A DNA stretch of 64,000 bases, from the NCBI GenBank assembly GCA_036023115.1, contig JAYKKT010000076.1:7320001-7384000 (forward strand), given 5' to 3'. Below, piece after piece: positions 1 through 12,030 of the stretch (its first letter is position 1; every line of letters starts with the position of its first letter). The position numbers and the translations under genes are program-made. This DNA is from Brasenia schreberi. Lineage: Eukaryota; Streptophyta; Magnoliopsida; Nymphaeales; Cabombaceae. Below the pieces are notes generated by a model. The model did not search any database, was not told the DNA's origin, and worked only from the letters and a program-made list of their open reading frames with translations.

Positions 1-3000
1 AGTCCAATGAATGGTTCAGACGGTATGTTGTTCCTGCAGCATCTGTTGTTCTATGATGGCATTCATGTTATGTCGGTGTGCTAGGATTCTTTGACTCATA
101 ATACTGAACGCATCAGAAATAGAGAAAAATGGAAAGAAGATGATACATTACGGACTTTTGAAATTTCTTTCAAAAGCTCCGTCATGGTATAACTTTTGTT
201 ATTACTTATCAGCTAAAGTGCCGTGGTTTTTTTGTTATTCGCATATCTGTGCCTGTGACTGCCTTGTTTTTGGACAAGAAAGTAGCATTCAATTTTCTGT
301 CTTGCTTACCGGTAAAAAGTTCACATCTCCAGTGATAAAGAACAATAAATTAGGTAAGGGACTTAATTTAATTGAGCTTAAATGTGTTTGACTGATAATC
401 AAGGTTTTCAAAGGCATGCCACATATTGAGGTGTTTTTCGACAATACAAAGGTAATGTAAATAAATGTGCTGATTTTTGTAATGACTGAAATATCTTTAC
501 TCTAAATTTATGATATGAAATGTTAATGAGAGTGCTTTAGTTTGTTCAATTTAAGAAGACCTTTTATGTACAACATCACTATGTCTTAACTAAACTGCCA
601 ATACAATATTTGTATGAGATTCAAGAATGAGCCCCACAGTTTAAATACTTGAAGGGAACTGATATACTTACGTCCTGTAACTCTTTTTTGTTCTTTACGA
701 TATCCTTTTAAATTTGATTATTTTAGCTACACAAGCTCTAACAGTAAATGATTGCAAATAGCTAAATGGCATCTCATTGAGGCTCTCTTCAATTGATAAT
801 ATTTGAGATGAAGTCGATGAACATAAAGTTACACCATTCATGCCTATCTTTTAAAGGTTTTTTTTATTACATCTGCAATACATATTTGTATAAATATTAC
901 CAATAGAGCATTTCCTAATAGGTGTAAGCCTCTACTAAGAGGTTTACAGTCTGAGGTTGAGGCTTAACTTAACCCTTTTTAAGTAACTGGCATAAGCTTG
1001 TGAGGCTCATCAATTACTGAGGTGTAAAGTGTGCAAGCTTCTTAGCCTCAAAATCACCTAAATAGAAAGCTAATAATAAATGTGTTGTTTAAACACTATG
1101 AGCTTGGTCTCATAATGCTTATTTTGCATCTTTCACTTTTCAATGCAATGACAATGTTCTAGGTAGACTTTCCACTGACCTGAATCTATTAATTTCACAG
1201 CAATCACACTTGATTACGCGCAACATTGAGGAGTAGAATCATAGGCTGTCGATCATCCTCTTGTTTTGTATCTGCAACCCCTCTCTCTCTCTTTTATTAA
1301 TTATGTTCTCTATAGGGTTGAGGCCCTAAGAGACTTAAATACATCAAGCACAAGGCATATTACAAATATGCCATTAATGAATTTAAAATATAAGAACCTT
1401 TGAAAACAAACAAAATAACAGCTGGTTGTAGATAATTATAGACTTTGACTGCATTCAGCCGATCCTCTCAACACTCCCCTCAAGTTGGGTTAAAAACACT
1501 ACGTACACCCAACTTATCCATAGTCTTCTATAATATTCCTTTTGACACTGTTTAGTCAATATATCTGCCATTTGATCACTTCATCTCACATGAATTAACT
1601 GAAATTGTTTGTTCAGTTTCTTCTCTCTATTAAAATGAGAATCCACTTCTATATGTTTTGTTCTCTAATGATAAACTAGATTCAATGCAATTTGTATGGC
1701 AGCCTTATTATCACAATATCCATGGATAGGTAATTGCATCTCTTATCCCAAATCTTTAATAGTGTCTGAAGCCATAATCCTAGGAGGGTCCATAATATAA
1801 GCAAGATCTTGCACGGGGATATCTAGGAGGGTCCATATCATTTGTGTAATTTTATAAATACATTCTTAGTCCAGTCATATAGAAACATCTATGAGATAAG
1901 GCCCTCTCCTTTTCAAACTTGATCTCTTATGTCTTGCACTATCGATAAAAAGCACAGTGAAACTAGGACAAGGGAAAGGCCAAGTTCATCGAAGGCATTA
2001 CTGCAAAGTTAAACAAGTTTGAAAGCTTCAGTCTGAGCTATTTGCAGATATGTGGTGATTCATATCTCTAAAAGGTCAGCCATGATAAATATGATTATGT
2101 CATATAATGATCCATAAAATGTTATAAATAAATTAACACAAATTTGTCCAATTAAGAAAGAAGAAAAAGATGGATGGATCTGCTTGACATTTTTGTTGTC
2201 CCAGAGGGCTTGCCCAGATCTTTAATTGATTTCCTTTTACTTTTTTTTATACAATTTCTTAATTGTTACTTTCCTTATTTTCTCAGGGGGGCAAGGTTCA
2301 AAACCATTTGCACCTGCTAGGGCTGAACCACAGAGAATACCACCAGTAGAAGTGCCCGCGTTGTCTTTAGATGAGCTGAAAGAGAAGACGGACAATTTTG
2401 GCTTCAAGTCTCTAATTGGGGAAGGATCATATGGCAGAGTTTATTATGCGACACTAAGTACAGGAAAAGTTGCAGCTATCAAAAAACTTGATTCCTCAAA
2501 TGAACCTGAGTCCAATGCGGAGTTTTTGACTCAAGTATGCCTTCAGCAATGTTCTAATCAGCAATCCCTCTCATTTATTCTCATAGGTCATTGGTGTTGC
2601 AGCTGTGGTAATTGCTCTTTGCTTATTGCAGGTCTCTGCAGTCTCAAGGCTAAAGCATGATAATGTTGTGGAATTGCTGGGGTACTGCATAGAAGGAAAT
2701 TTGCGTGTTTTAGCATATGAGTTTGCTACAATGGGTTCCTTGCACGATATCTTGCACGGTATGTAGGTGATCTCTTTCATCTTTTTTTGAAGATTTTGAA
2801 TGCGCCTAAGCTATCTAATAATCTTACTCATTGGAATGTCAGGTAGGAAAGGAGTACAAGGTGCGCAACCTGGTCCTGTACTTGATTGGATGCAGAGAGT
2901 GAAAATTGCTGTTGATGCAGCGAGAGGGCTAGAATATCTGCATGAAAAGGTTCAGCCTTCTATAATACACAGGGACATCAGGTCCAGCAACGTTCTGCTG

Positions 3001-4116
3001 TTTGAGGATTTCAAAGCAAAAGTTGCAGACTTCAACCTTTTGAATCAGTCTCCAGACATGGCCGCACGTCTTCATTCAACCCGAGTATTAGGAACATTTG
3101 GCTACCATGCACCAGAGTAATACCTTAAAACCAAGTGTTTATTCTTTTCTCTTAAATCAGTTTCTCGTTGTGGATAAGCTGCTCTTTTACACTAGGTTTT
3201 CTAGTAATGACCAATGAATGCAGTATCATGCATCGCATTTGGTCTTGCTTCTTAAAGATACTGCATTTACATATGACCCAAATATATATATATATATGGC
3301 AGTATGGGAAAAGGCTTAGTTGTTGTTGTTTTATATATATATATGGCATTCAAGACACTCGAAGTATATGATCACCGTTCTTCTCATTCTGTTGCAGGTA
3401 TGCAATGACGGGTCAGCTGACTCAGAAGAGTGATGTATACAGCTTTGGTGTTGTTCTTCTTGAGCTCCTAACTGGAAGGAAGCCTGTGGATCATACAATG
3501 CCTCGAGGGCAACAAAGTCTTGTTACTTGGGTACATATATCATCTAAATTTGCATCACCAAAAGTACCTCACTTTTATTTCTAGAAACTTATTTTGAGGT
3601 TCACTTTCATGGTTAGGCAACTCCTAGGTTGAGTGAGGATAAGGTGAAGCAATGTGTGGATCCAAAGTTGAAGGGGGACTACCCCGCAAAAGGAGTTGCC
3701 AAGGTTCTCTCTCTCTCTCTCTGTGTATGTGTGTGTGTGGCTGTGTATATGTGGCGATCAGTTCATGGTGAATTTGTTCTTGCATATTTTATCCTACCTT
3801 CTTTGGGCGTGAACTATATTGAACACTCAAGTTGTCTTTTTTCTTCCTATGAGGATACTCGAGTTGGTTTTAAGCGTTTCTAATGTGTAAATCATACTTG
3901 GGTGTTCGTTTTCTTATTTGTTTGTATATGCGTCGTTGCAATAATATATTTCTTCTGTTTGTTCCATTGCAGTTGGCGGCTGTGGCGGCTCTTTGTGTGC
4001 AGTATGAATCGGAGTTCCGGCCAAACATGAGCATTGTTGTGAAGGCACTGCAGCCACTTCTCACGCAGAAGCCTCCATCTGCTCTTCCGCCTCCGAGCAC
4101 TGGGACGGCAAGTTGA
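1..4116 (+). CDS. PTI1-like receptor-like cytoplasmic kinase, 3' seven exons (5' end outside window)
   Basis: Exons read at 1-22, 2287-2534, 2632-2758, 2843-3116, 3398-3530, 3617-3703 and 3973-4116. All introns are GT-AG and the exons sum to 345 codons including the TGA stop. Residues below count from the window start. The glycine loop GEGSYGRV is at 52-59, the VAIK-type lysine at 73, the catalytic HRD at 175-177 followed by IRSSN, and the DFG position reads DFN at 195-197. GTFGYHAPE and [17 protein letters not shown] follow, and the C-terminal lobe ends in [16 protein letters not shown]. This order matches the PTI1-like kinases, which act as cytosolic or membrane-anchored Ser/Thr kinases downstream of receptor kinases and OXI1/AGC kinases. 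The first exon, which usually carries an acylated Cys-rich N-terminus, is missing because intron 1 begins at base 23. The R in HRDIRSSN and the N in DFN occur, as I recall, in one PTI1-like subgroup, so they do not by themselves indicate a dead kinase. Confidence 0.93.
1440..1765 (-). mobile_element. Ty1/copia RNase H remnant in kinase intron 1
   Basis: On the minus strand this stretch reads [17 protein letters not shown], then [19 protein letters not shown], then [11 protein letters not shown]. That is the C-terminal RNase H block of copia polyproteins. It is followed by the usual CCCAACTTGAGGGGAGTG-like sequence that precedes a 3' LTR. In-frame stops show it is dead. LTR-like sequence may continue down to about 1290. 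It lies in the 2264-bp intron 1 of the kinase, in the opposite orientation to the gene. Confidence 0.75.
3301..3331 (+). mobile_element. 31-bp RTE LINE 3' tail inserted in kinase intron 4
   Basis: The sequence AGTATGGGAAAAGGCTTAG followed by GTT repeats is the terminal segment of the RTE copies seen elsewhere in the window. It is flanked by the same AT-repeat string ending in ATGGC: 3285-3300 on the left and 3332-3347 on the right. This reads as an extremely 5'-truncated retrotransposition event with a 16-bp target duplication. Confidence 0.7.
3710..3745 (+). repeat. CT/GT microsatellite in kinase intron 6
   Basis: A run of CT repeats passes into GT repeats just downstream of the exon 6 donor at 3704. 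It is simple-sequence DNA inside the intron with no coding content. Confidence 0.85.
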
Positions 4117-4394
4117 TTGCTTGCGCTTCAAGATGCTTTCCGTTCTGGCCCATGCTAGTCTTTGATCTATTGAGAGTTCCGTGTTTCATCTGGATGTGTT
4201 GTTCTTGGTATCTCTTAGGCTTGGCATTGTACATGCTTTCGAGATATTTGATCTATTGATTTGGGTTGATTCTGTTTGATCCTTGTATTTTGCGGTTACG
4301 TTATTTGATTTCTTCTTTTATGTGAGTTGGTGTATCTGCTATAGTAGCAAAGGTCTTTTAATTATTCGCATTGTTGGTCACTTGTAGCAGCGGT

Positions 4395-4500
4395 TAAGGG
4401 TTGTTAGCACGATGGAAGGGCTTTTGTCTGCTAGATTGGCAGTCAAGGGATCAACTCTCATGGGGCTACCCACCTGTGCAAGCGGAAGGTCGGTTTTTGC
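4395..4500 (+). repeat. tRNA-derived SINE-like sequence
   Basis: A TAGCACGATGG stretch at 4405 resembles a pol III A box, and GGGATCAACTC at 4447 resembles a B box. The spacing is tRNA-like. No folding tRNA is evident, and the body downstream does not match any family I can name. The identification is tentative. Confidence 0.3.
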
Positions 4501-4769
4501 CGGCACTACTCTCCTACCTGCTGGAGGTGACGGTGCTTGTTAGTTCTACCGTAGGTTCCGATTAACATGCAGTTCCTCCAAGTTATAAATCCAAAGACAA
4601 CACTGCAGCTTTCAGTTGGGGATGAACCAAAAGGATTTAGCATTTTTTTTCGATACTCAAAAGGGGTAAAGAGCATACAAAATAAAAGTTGTATAAGTAA
4701 ATCTCAAAGAATCTAGCCTTGAGATATGCATTTCCCCCTGGTTTGTACTTCAGAAAGGGTGAAGCCTAA

Positions 4770-4860
4770 CATACATGCACACCCTGGGATTCGTACTCCC
4801 CACCAGCAGCAAGGGCAGCAGAGCACTCTGCCAGTTGTACTGATCTGGGTGTGACCATGA
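4770..4860 (-). repeat. tRNA-derived SINE-like sequence
   Basis: On the minus strand an A-box-like CTGGCAGAGTGCTC lies about 35 bp before a B-box-like GAGTACGAATCCCAGG. This is a typical SINE head. The element ends and target duplications are not clear. Confidence 0.4.
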
Positions 4861-5189
4861 CATCCTTTTGAGAGCTGGGTTCAGAGAGATGTCTCGTGTT
4901 TTCCTTGATGTTGAACCGACCTTTTTTCTTTTGGAAAGCCTTGTTGAACTCATGGAAGCGGTTTCACGGATAATTATTCCCTAGGCAGGTTCAACATTTG
5001 AGTCAAAAACATGGTTAGACCAATGAAAGATATATCTAGTTTCTCTCCGGGATGGAGAACAAAGAAAGGAACGACCAAATTGCTGAAACGAACGACACAA
5101 ATCACATGACAAGAGGGGGGTTTCTTGTTCTATCGATGAACACTATTAAAAATAATTATGAAACCCTAACTTAGAATCTCATGTTGGTG

Positions 5190-5531
5190 ATGAGGGGACA
5201 ACCAGTTTCAACCGGAATCGAACCAGGACAGAAACTGGCTGAAACCAAAACCAATGAAACCAGAACAAAAACCAAGCCTAGAACCAAGGGCCACCCAATT
5301 CCATTATAGTTCCACCTTTCATAGAACTGAAACCGACCTAAAATTAGAACCGATGGTTCCAATACTTTGTTACATTAATTTTTAAAATTTTAAATATTTT
5401 TATCAGTTTCGGAGGGTTTCATGACTGAAACCAGAACAGCACCAATCTAGAACCGGCAGTTTCAGAACCGTGGACTGGTTAGATTATGATTCCAGGTGGC
5501 GAGGTAACCAAAATGATGGCCATGTCTAGTG
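5190..5531. repeat. GAACCGG-rich non-autonomous inverted-repeat element, degenerate
   Basis: A stretch dense in GAAACC and GAACC motifs ends in GGCCATGTCTAG. The same right end is found at 37616 and 47550. The left inverted repeat is not clear here. By comparison with the better copy at 47222 it is probably a small hAT-type element. Confidence 0.5.
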
Positions 5532-8046
5532 ACGAGTGCACACTCCACATCAGACTCCCAAATCGACGAGAGAGCGGCGTTTAGGCAAGTCTCCACGACA
5601 AAATGCAGCTTACTACATCCCAGCTAAACCACGCTATTTTGATTCATGAAGGCATGGGGTTCGCAAATGACAGGACTAACTGGTTAATATCCGCTATGCC
5701 AGTACGGTGACGGAAGATAAATACACTGATGAAGCAGTCTCCCGTGCCCACAGCAAGATGAACAGAAAGAAAATGAACTACCCCTAAAAAGGATGGACGT
5801 GAGTGAGTGCGTGCACGCGCATGTGCTCCCAACCCATCACTTACCAGTGGCCTATATAAGAACTGTTGTATAAAAGGGATTCGCACCGAGCAAATGTGAT
5901 CGGATAAGCTAAAAGGGGAGGGAAAAGACAGAATTGAACCTGTCATATATGGGAAGTGAGAGAGAGAGAGAGAGAGTGCTTAACTCACCGGAAAATTCCC
6001 ATCACACGGGATGAATCAAAACGACATGTAGGTGGACAAAAGCCCTTTGAAAAGTCAAGTGCCTTGGATCAGTCAACGTGATAAAAGTAAAGAAAATCTA
6101 ATAAAAAAGGGGGCCACAAGTCAGCCACGATAGGATGGTGGGTAACCAAAGTAGTCTCGATTTAAAGTCTAAAGATTCTCAACCTACTGAAGTGTCTTAA
6201 CCAAAGACGCTGGTAGAAGATTTCTATGCAACAATAGAATCTGCTTTAGCAGAGTCACTGCAAGGAAAGAACAGAATTGGTAGTTAGTTTATGCAAGAAG
6301 TTGTTAAAGAAAAAAGGCGAGTGTGTTATATACACAGGTAGCATACAGACATGCTTCGACTAAGGTATAAACAGAATGTCATTAGTTTATGGAAGATATA
6401 CACACACATGCTTCCACCAAGAGATAAAGAGGACACTTGTTTTCCAAGGGAAGAACGAACATATCGAAGCATACGATAGTAACCAAGGGTAGCATACAAC
6501 GACTATACCTACCATGATGCCATATTACAAGATTTACAGAAACGAAAACAAAGTATGAAGCAAACAATCAAAGTCCAGAGACTTGCAAAATCCTCTACCA
6601 TGTCCCCAAATACAAGGTTAGGACATGAGGATCCCATTACAAGCGCACACACCAAAAATTTGTTTTTTTGTGAACTTAACGTGGCTGCTGTTGGTGTGAA
6701 CTCTAAATGTTTCATATGATAAATTTAACTTGCCTAAAGTTCTGGATACTCACAGGTCCCAAAATAGGTCCTCGTGTCTCTTTTCATGAACTACCAGTCA
6801 CAAAACTAACATTAAAACAACTTGCTCACTAATGACACAAGTGAGCTAGAAACAGAACTCTCTCTATAGATAGATATACATATATATGTGTATATATGTA
6901 TATGTATGTATGTATATAGAGGTACGAAGAGAAAGAGAAGTAGTAGTAAAAGCTGAAATCTACTCAAACATCTCCACCGTTTGATTAGCGTGATCAATAG
7001 TGGAGATTTGAGTTAAAAGTATACTTTTGTATTTAATGCACCCTGCTTTATTGCCTCAACCATTCAAGTCAAAGTTCGAACAATTGAGATGATAAAGTAT
7101 TCAAACAATTGAAAGAAGATTTGAGCATGGATAGGGTTTGAGCATTTACCACACACATATGTGTATATATACGTAGACATAGACATACATAGACACTGGT
7201 ATATGCTAGCACCCTTAGGTACTAGCAAATCCAAACAAATCTCAACCATCCATCTTTGTTGATGGATAGTTGAGATTCGAATTTGTGTACTTTTTTGCAG
7301 GTACACTTTATTCATGTGGGCACTTTTGCTTTTTAAATTTCAAATCTCAATTGTTTATCAGTGTCTCTACGTACATGTATGTATGTATGTATGTAAACAT
7401 ATATGTGTGTATAATCAAAGAAGGTAGAGGGCAGATCACAAAGGGCACCCAGGAGATCTTAGTGTAGCATGCTCGGTTTATGGCTTGTTGGTGCTACATC
7501 AGCTGATGTGTACCATAACTCTTTCTTTTTCTAGTAAGAGTTCAGTAGCCGGAAAACTATCAGGATTCAGAATGACGCACACAGAACCACCTCTAGGTGT
7601 AACATGTGAAGAAAAGAACAAATTAACTCCCATTCGAATGTTGTACCAGATAATTAGAATGTTCAGACCTTTCACATATCTATGTATTTCATCTTCATGT
7701 ACAGGCATATGCTTCTTATTCATCACAACCACATATTTTAAAAGATAAGGAAACACAGAGAAACGATACACAAACTCCAAGCAAATAACTGAATTGTCAA
7801 CTGAAAAATGTGATAAAGCTCTGTTTTACCATATCTAGTCACTTTTCTGTAAGGACAGAATGAAGCTGAAGTCGAATTTAGGTCAAAATGGATAATTTGC
7901 TTTGTTATTAATAGCACCATGCAATAGATTCAGGATGATGAAGACAATGAATAGTAAGTTTCACCTTAGACAAACAAATATGAATGGCATGAAACGTGTA
8001 CTAAACATATTAAATAAGGTGAAGCAAATGAAACATCAACCACTCA
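5532..8046. other. Intergenic region, no gene recognised
   Basis: Holds simple repeats: GA at about 5957-5980, TA/GTAT at about 6875-6925, and TATG at about 7375-7395. The short reading frames here have no recognisable domain and lack convincing splice context. If RPS13 has a fifth exon it should lie here; I looked for one and did not find it. Confidence 0.5.
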
Positions 8047-10504
8047 CTATTTCCAATTTGGTGCAACTTTCTTTGTCCTCTTAAAGTAGCGAACCAGTCG
8101 ATGAATCCTGCTCTCGACCAAAATCAATCGGAACTTAGAGTCCTTATCCTTCCGGTTTCTCTCTAAATGCTTCCTGATTGCAGAAGCCTTCTTCATCAAA
8201 TTGTAAAGATCCTCAGGGTATTCAGGTGCAAGGCCTGCATTACAAGAAAAAAAAGACCATCAAATATATTGAAACATCAAAACGCATGATACAACAACAA
8301 CAACAACTAAGCCTTTTCCGATACTAGACGGGGTCGGCTACATGGATTCTTTGTTATCACAGATCCCTACCGTGTGCCATGTTGGCAGTTAACTCACAAT
8401 AAGCTAGATCATTCTTTATTGTTTTTTTCCAACACTTTTGTGGTCGTCCTCTAGCTTTTTTAATACTTTCCAAATTTAGTTTTTCATACCTTCTTACAGG
8501 TTCTTCTTTTGATCTTCTTTCTATATGTCCAAACCATCTTAAATGATATTCTCTCCTTTTATCCTCTATTGGTGCCACTCCTAATTTGTTTCTAATAACC
8601 TCATTATGTATATGGTCTTTTCTTATATGACCACTCATCCATCTCAACATCTTCATTTCTGTCACAGACATCTTCTGTACATGTTGATGATTAATTGCCC
8701 AACACTCAGAACCATAAAACATGGCAGGCCTAATTGTTGCTCTATAATATTTACCTTTTAACTTTAATGGTATCTTCTTATCATAAAGAATATCTGATGC
8801 TCCTCTCCATTTTAACCAACCATCATTAATTCTATGCGTAACATCTCCATCAATTCTTCCATCACTCTGAAAAATTTACCCTAGGTATTTAAAACTTTCC
8901 TTTTGGAGGATGCAATGTATGCCAATTTTAATTTATATGTCCTCTGAGGTAACCAAATGATCAAACTTACATTTCATATATTCTGTCTTTGTTCTACTAA
9001 GTCGGAGGCCTTTGCTTTCTAATGTTTCTCTCCATAGTTCCAATTTTCTATTAACTTTTTCCTTAGACTCCTCCACTAATACAATGTCATCTGCAAATAA
9101 CATACACCAAGGTACTTCATCTAGAATATGTTTAATTTAACTTTTCCTTTTGAGAATTCGTAGGATCTTACTGCCAGTAACATTCTTAACCTGTCCAATA
9201 CCATGACAATCACGGAGGATAACGCCAATCTGTGAGATGGTTTTCCCTTTCTTTGCAAATCTGCAGATGCTCTCTTCAACCTGAGAACCAGATAAGTATA
9301 CAAAACATACGTTCAACATATAAAGTAAGAAAACCATTAACGTCAAAACTCCAAGACCTTGAATGAAGTTGAAGATGAGAAATGTATACCAAATGTTCGA
9401 CACCATGTCAAAATAGAAATATTACACCAGTAAAGAAAGAGGAAAATAATAGAAACAGTAAACATAGTCATCCAGCTGCAATGAGACCAAACAAACTTTC
9501 ACATAAAAATAGTAAGAATCTTTTGGGACATTATCGTTTTCATCAAAATTCTCCCAAGTAAGGGCAAGAACAAACTTGTCACAAGCAAAAATTAGAACAT
9601 CTCCAGTAACATAAAGAGGCATTGGGCAAATTGAGCTGACATTTTACCAATCACACTGATCACATAACTGAAACTATTAGGTAAAGTCCAGAAAGTTTGA
9701 TGACCCTTGAAACCAAGAATATCATCAATAAAACAATAAAGCATCCATGGCATCCACCCTTAGAATATCTTCTAAGTTCTAACACACGTCAACAAATAAA
9801 AATGTTCGTATAGTTCAGTGACTTACGTAGCCTGCACATCTGACCAAAAGAATATTTAGAGTAGTATAGCTTTATGTCTAACTAAAAACCAAGAAAAGAA
9901 CAAAACACTACCATCTGATCTTCGCATTCGCGTAAATCAAATTAGACTCTGACAAAACCGTCTTCGTATTTACATCAAGATAAACCCCCAACTTAAAAAG
10001 ACAACAGTATTCATCTCTCATCAGCGTGTCACTCGAGGCTGTATCATCCACCATCCAGTTTCCAATCATACTCGAACATCCAAGAGGAAAAACTAAAAAC
10101 TTGCTTGAAAACCAACCCTCTGGTTCATTACAAAGGTTAATGATATGTTCGCTCTAAACGTTAATGTCTACCGTTTGACACCGAAACAGACACATTATAT
10201 TCTCGAACAAACAGATGAGAAACCAAACCCCATTTGGCGACAAGAGATGTAAGAGCAGGAAGTGATCTTACATCTTGAGCAGAGGTCTTCAGCCAACTCG
10301 GCGGCCTTCTCTTGTACGGTAAAGCCGAAGAGGAGATTCCTTTCCTGCGTCACAAAGAAAACCGTAGTAAAAAGAAAATAGACTCGTAACCAAGGAGAGA
10401 TTCACAGGTCAGATGGAACATGAAGATAAAAATCGATGAATAACACCAGAAAGCACACAGGAATATTATGACAAACGCTACCCGCTGCTATGCATGCGAC
10501 CCAT
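8047..10504 (-). CDS. RPS13: 40S ribosomal protein S13 (uS15), diverged copy with truncated C-terminus
   Basis: Exons on the minus strand are 10482-10504, 10272-10344, 9142-9280 and 8047-8234. Together they give 141 codons including TAG, that is 140 aa. The protein starts [20 protein letters not shown], continues [12 protein letters not shown], then [19 protein letters not shown] and [10 protein letters not shown], and ends [35 protein letters not shown]. It is a small-subunit ribosomal protein that binds 18S rRNA. The usual plant protein is about 151 aa. Here about 11 C-terminal residues are missing, and several normally conserved positions differ (for example RKS where AHG is expected at the exon 3/4 junction). 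A LINE fills most of intron 3. Splice sites are GT-AG and frame is kept throughout, so it may still be expressed, but the substitutions suggest relaxed constraint. It is either a diverged paralogue or a decaying copy. Confidence 0.85.
8292..9133 (-). mobile_element. RTE-type LINE, 5'-truncated, in RPS13 intron 3
   Basis: Reading on the minus strand, the element runs from within the reverse transcriptase (next to the FADD box) to the 3' GTT-repeat tail. The C-terminal block reads [39 protein letters not shown] and [11 protein letters not shown]. The reading frame has stops and frameshifts. The truncated 5' end lies about 8 bp from the intron 3 donor of RPS13. I see no clean target duplication, so insertion may have involved a small deletion. 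Confidence 0.88.
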
Positions 10505-10690
10505 CTCGTCCTCGCAAGAGCCGAAAGCTTCCTCTTATCTTCCGTAGACCTACCAACAACAATAACAAAAGGGGAAATGCTTAGAGACCATATGGTTCTC
10601 ATAAACCAGAGACTGAGAGGGTACGTGAAACTGTAACGCCAGGGAGCTAGGCGGAAAGAAGGGAGAAACAATATTGAAGGAAGGGTTTTG
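10505..10690 (-). promoter_or_regulatory. Probable RPS13 5' flank
   Basis: Immediately upstream of the ATG at 10504. It holds an AAAACCCTT element (minus strand, near 10683), which resembles the telo box common in plant ribosomal-protein promoters, and pyrimidine-rich stretches. No clear TATA box is seen and the start site is unknown. Confidence 0.3.
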
Positions 10691-10794
10691 ATCTACTAAT
10701 GTCATTATTGAGAAATTTCTTTTTCTCCTAAACTTCTGAACATATCGTCGTTAAATTTGTCACGAAGTGAAAAACTCGATCATTTGAACTTTGC

Positions 10795-11370
10795 GTTTGA
10801 CACTGCCGATATTGTTTAGGCGTGTGGCTGGTAAACGAGCCGAATAGGATTGCTCACGGCTATTTTGTCAACTCAAGATTGGCTGGTTAAGTCGTATGAG
10901 CCAGCTGAGTCAGGTAAGTCGAACATGAGTTGCTGTAGACATGCTAACTGTAGTATGGCCAGTAAACGAGTTCAGCGAACTGAACAGGGGTTATTTGTTG
11001 CTTATTCATCAATTCAAGTTCTTGTATAAACTTCGTGTTTTTAGGTCATTTGAGCCGATCAGTTAGGTAAAGTTGACCACGAGCTGCTCGTTAAAATTGA
11101 AAATGTAACCTTCTACAGAATTTTGAAGAACATTTCGTTTTGATTTCTTGATTTAGGATTTAAGTCAAAATTTTATTCTTCATATAAATTTTGTAATTAA
11201 AAGATTTTATCTCCGAGTTTACATAAAAAGATTTATATACCGCAGAACGAGCAAGTAAAAATCTGAGTCGAATGGTGTATGCTTCAGCTGATATAGTTTA
11301 AACCGCCACAAGGTGACCATGAACGAGCTTGTCATGTGTGAAACAAACTGACGAATTGCTTGTGCATTTA
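10795..11370. repeat. Degenerate GAGCC/CGAGC-type dispersed repeat
   Basis: Repeated short motifs (CTGGTAAACGAGCC, CGAGCTGCTCG, GAGCCGATCAGTTAGG) occur across this stretch. Similar motifs recur at 48140-48600, including a shared CTGGTAA..GAACC/GAGCC left side. It is probably a non-autonomous transposon remnant. No protein-coding content is seen. Confidence 0.4.
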
Positions 11371-11929
11371 CCAACCCTAGTTAAATGGGTCAATAATTCG
11401 TAGAGAATTTAAAGCATGCCCGAAGAATGCCAACCATTCATCTCTTTAGAAGGCCCTTGATTTGACTTGAGCAGACAATTTTGTTCTGGGTCGTGTCTGC
11501 GCCGTATCACTTCGTTTTGTATGCGCACCAAGCCGAGCGCGACTCAATGTCTACTCTGTAAATTTGGGTGGATACCTTAGGGTAATATATCTACGAGAGG
11601 ATCCAGTCGGGACTAAATTTACAAAAAATTCATCTTCTTGCTTTTGGTTGTGTTCGTGTTTCACCATCATTCGTGTCAGAAAAGGTCCACCGAATGTTCT
11701 TCTCGTGCTACCTCTGGGTACACAAGAATACCAACCTTTACCGTAAAGAAAAAAAAGAAGAAGACCTACTTTTGGTCAGGTATCCTGTAAGCGTCTCATG
11801 TTAGACAAGGCGTATTTGGAGTCTTCGAAATGCCTAGCATAGAGAGGAATAGCAAGTTATGAGAGCATCGGTTGCTGCTAAAAACGGTCTCTGCTATACA
11901 AGCCTTTTCTTGTTCTTTTGTTACAAAGG

Positions 11930-12030
11930 AGGACAAAGCTTAACACACACGCCTGCATGCCCCGGGAATTGAACTTACTGCATCAAAGGAGAAACAAAGC
12001 CTTGCCAGATGAACTAACACTCTGCATGCA
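11930..12030 (-). repeat. tRNA-derived SINE-like sequence
   Basis: On the minus strand TTAGTTCATCTGGCAAGGC (A-box-like) is followed by AAGTTCAATTCCCGGGG (B-box-like), with spacing close to that of a tRNA. The flanks are not resolved. Confidence 0.4.

Noticed and set aside
4750..4860. Intact tRNA gene
   Set aside because: A/B-box-like sequences are present but no complete cloverleaf can be drawn; more likely SINE heads.
7203..7225. GCTAGCACCCTT resembling the missing RPS13 C-terminal codons (A-S-T-L)
   Set aside because: It lies on the plus strand, opposite to the gene, without a splice acceptor or following stop in frame; coincidence.
8281..8300. CAACAACAACAA simple repeats as independent microsatellites
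   Set aside because: They are the complement of the GTT-repeat tails of RTE elements and belong to those insertions.
9281..10271. Possible intronic C/D snoRNA in RPS13 (TGATGA-like strings on the minus strand near 9720 and 10020)
   Set aside because: No matching CTGA D box at suitable distance and no terminal stem; not supported.
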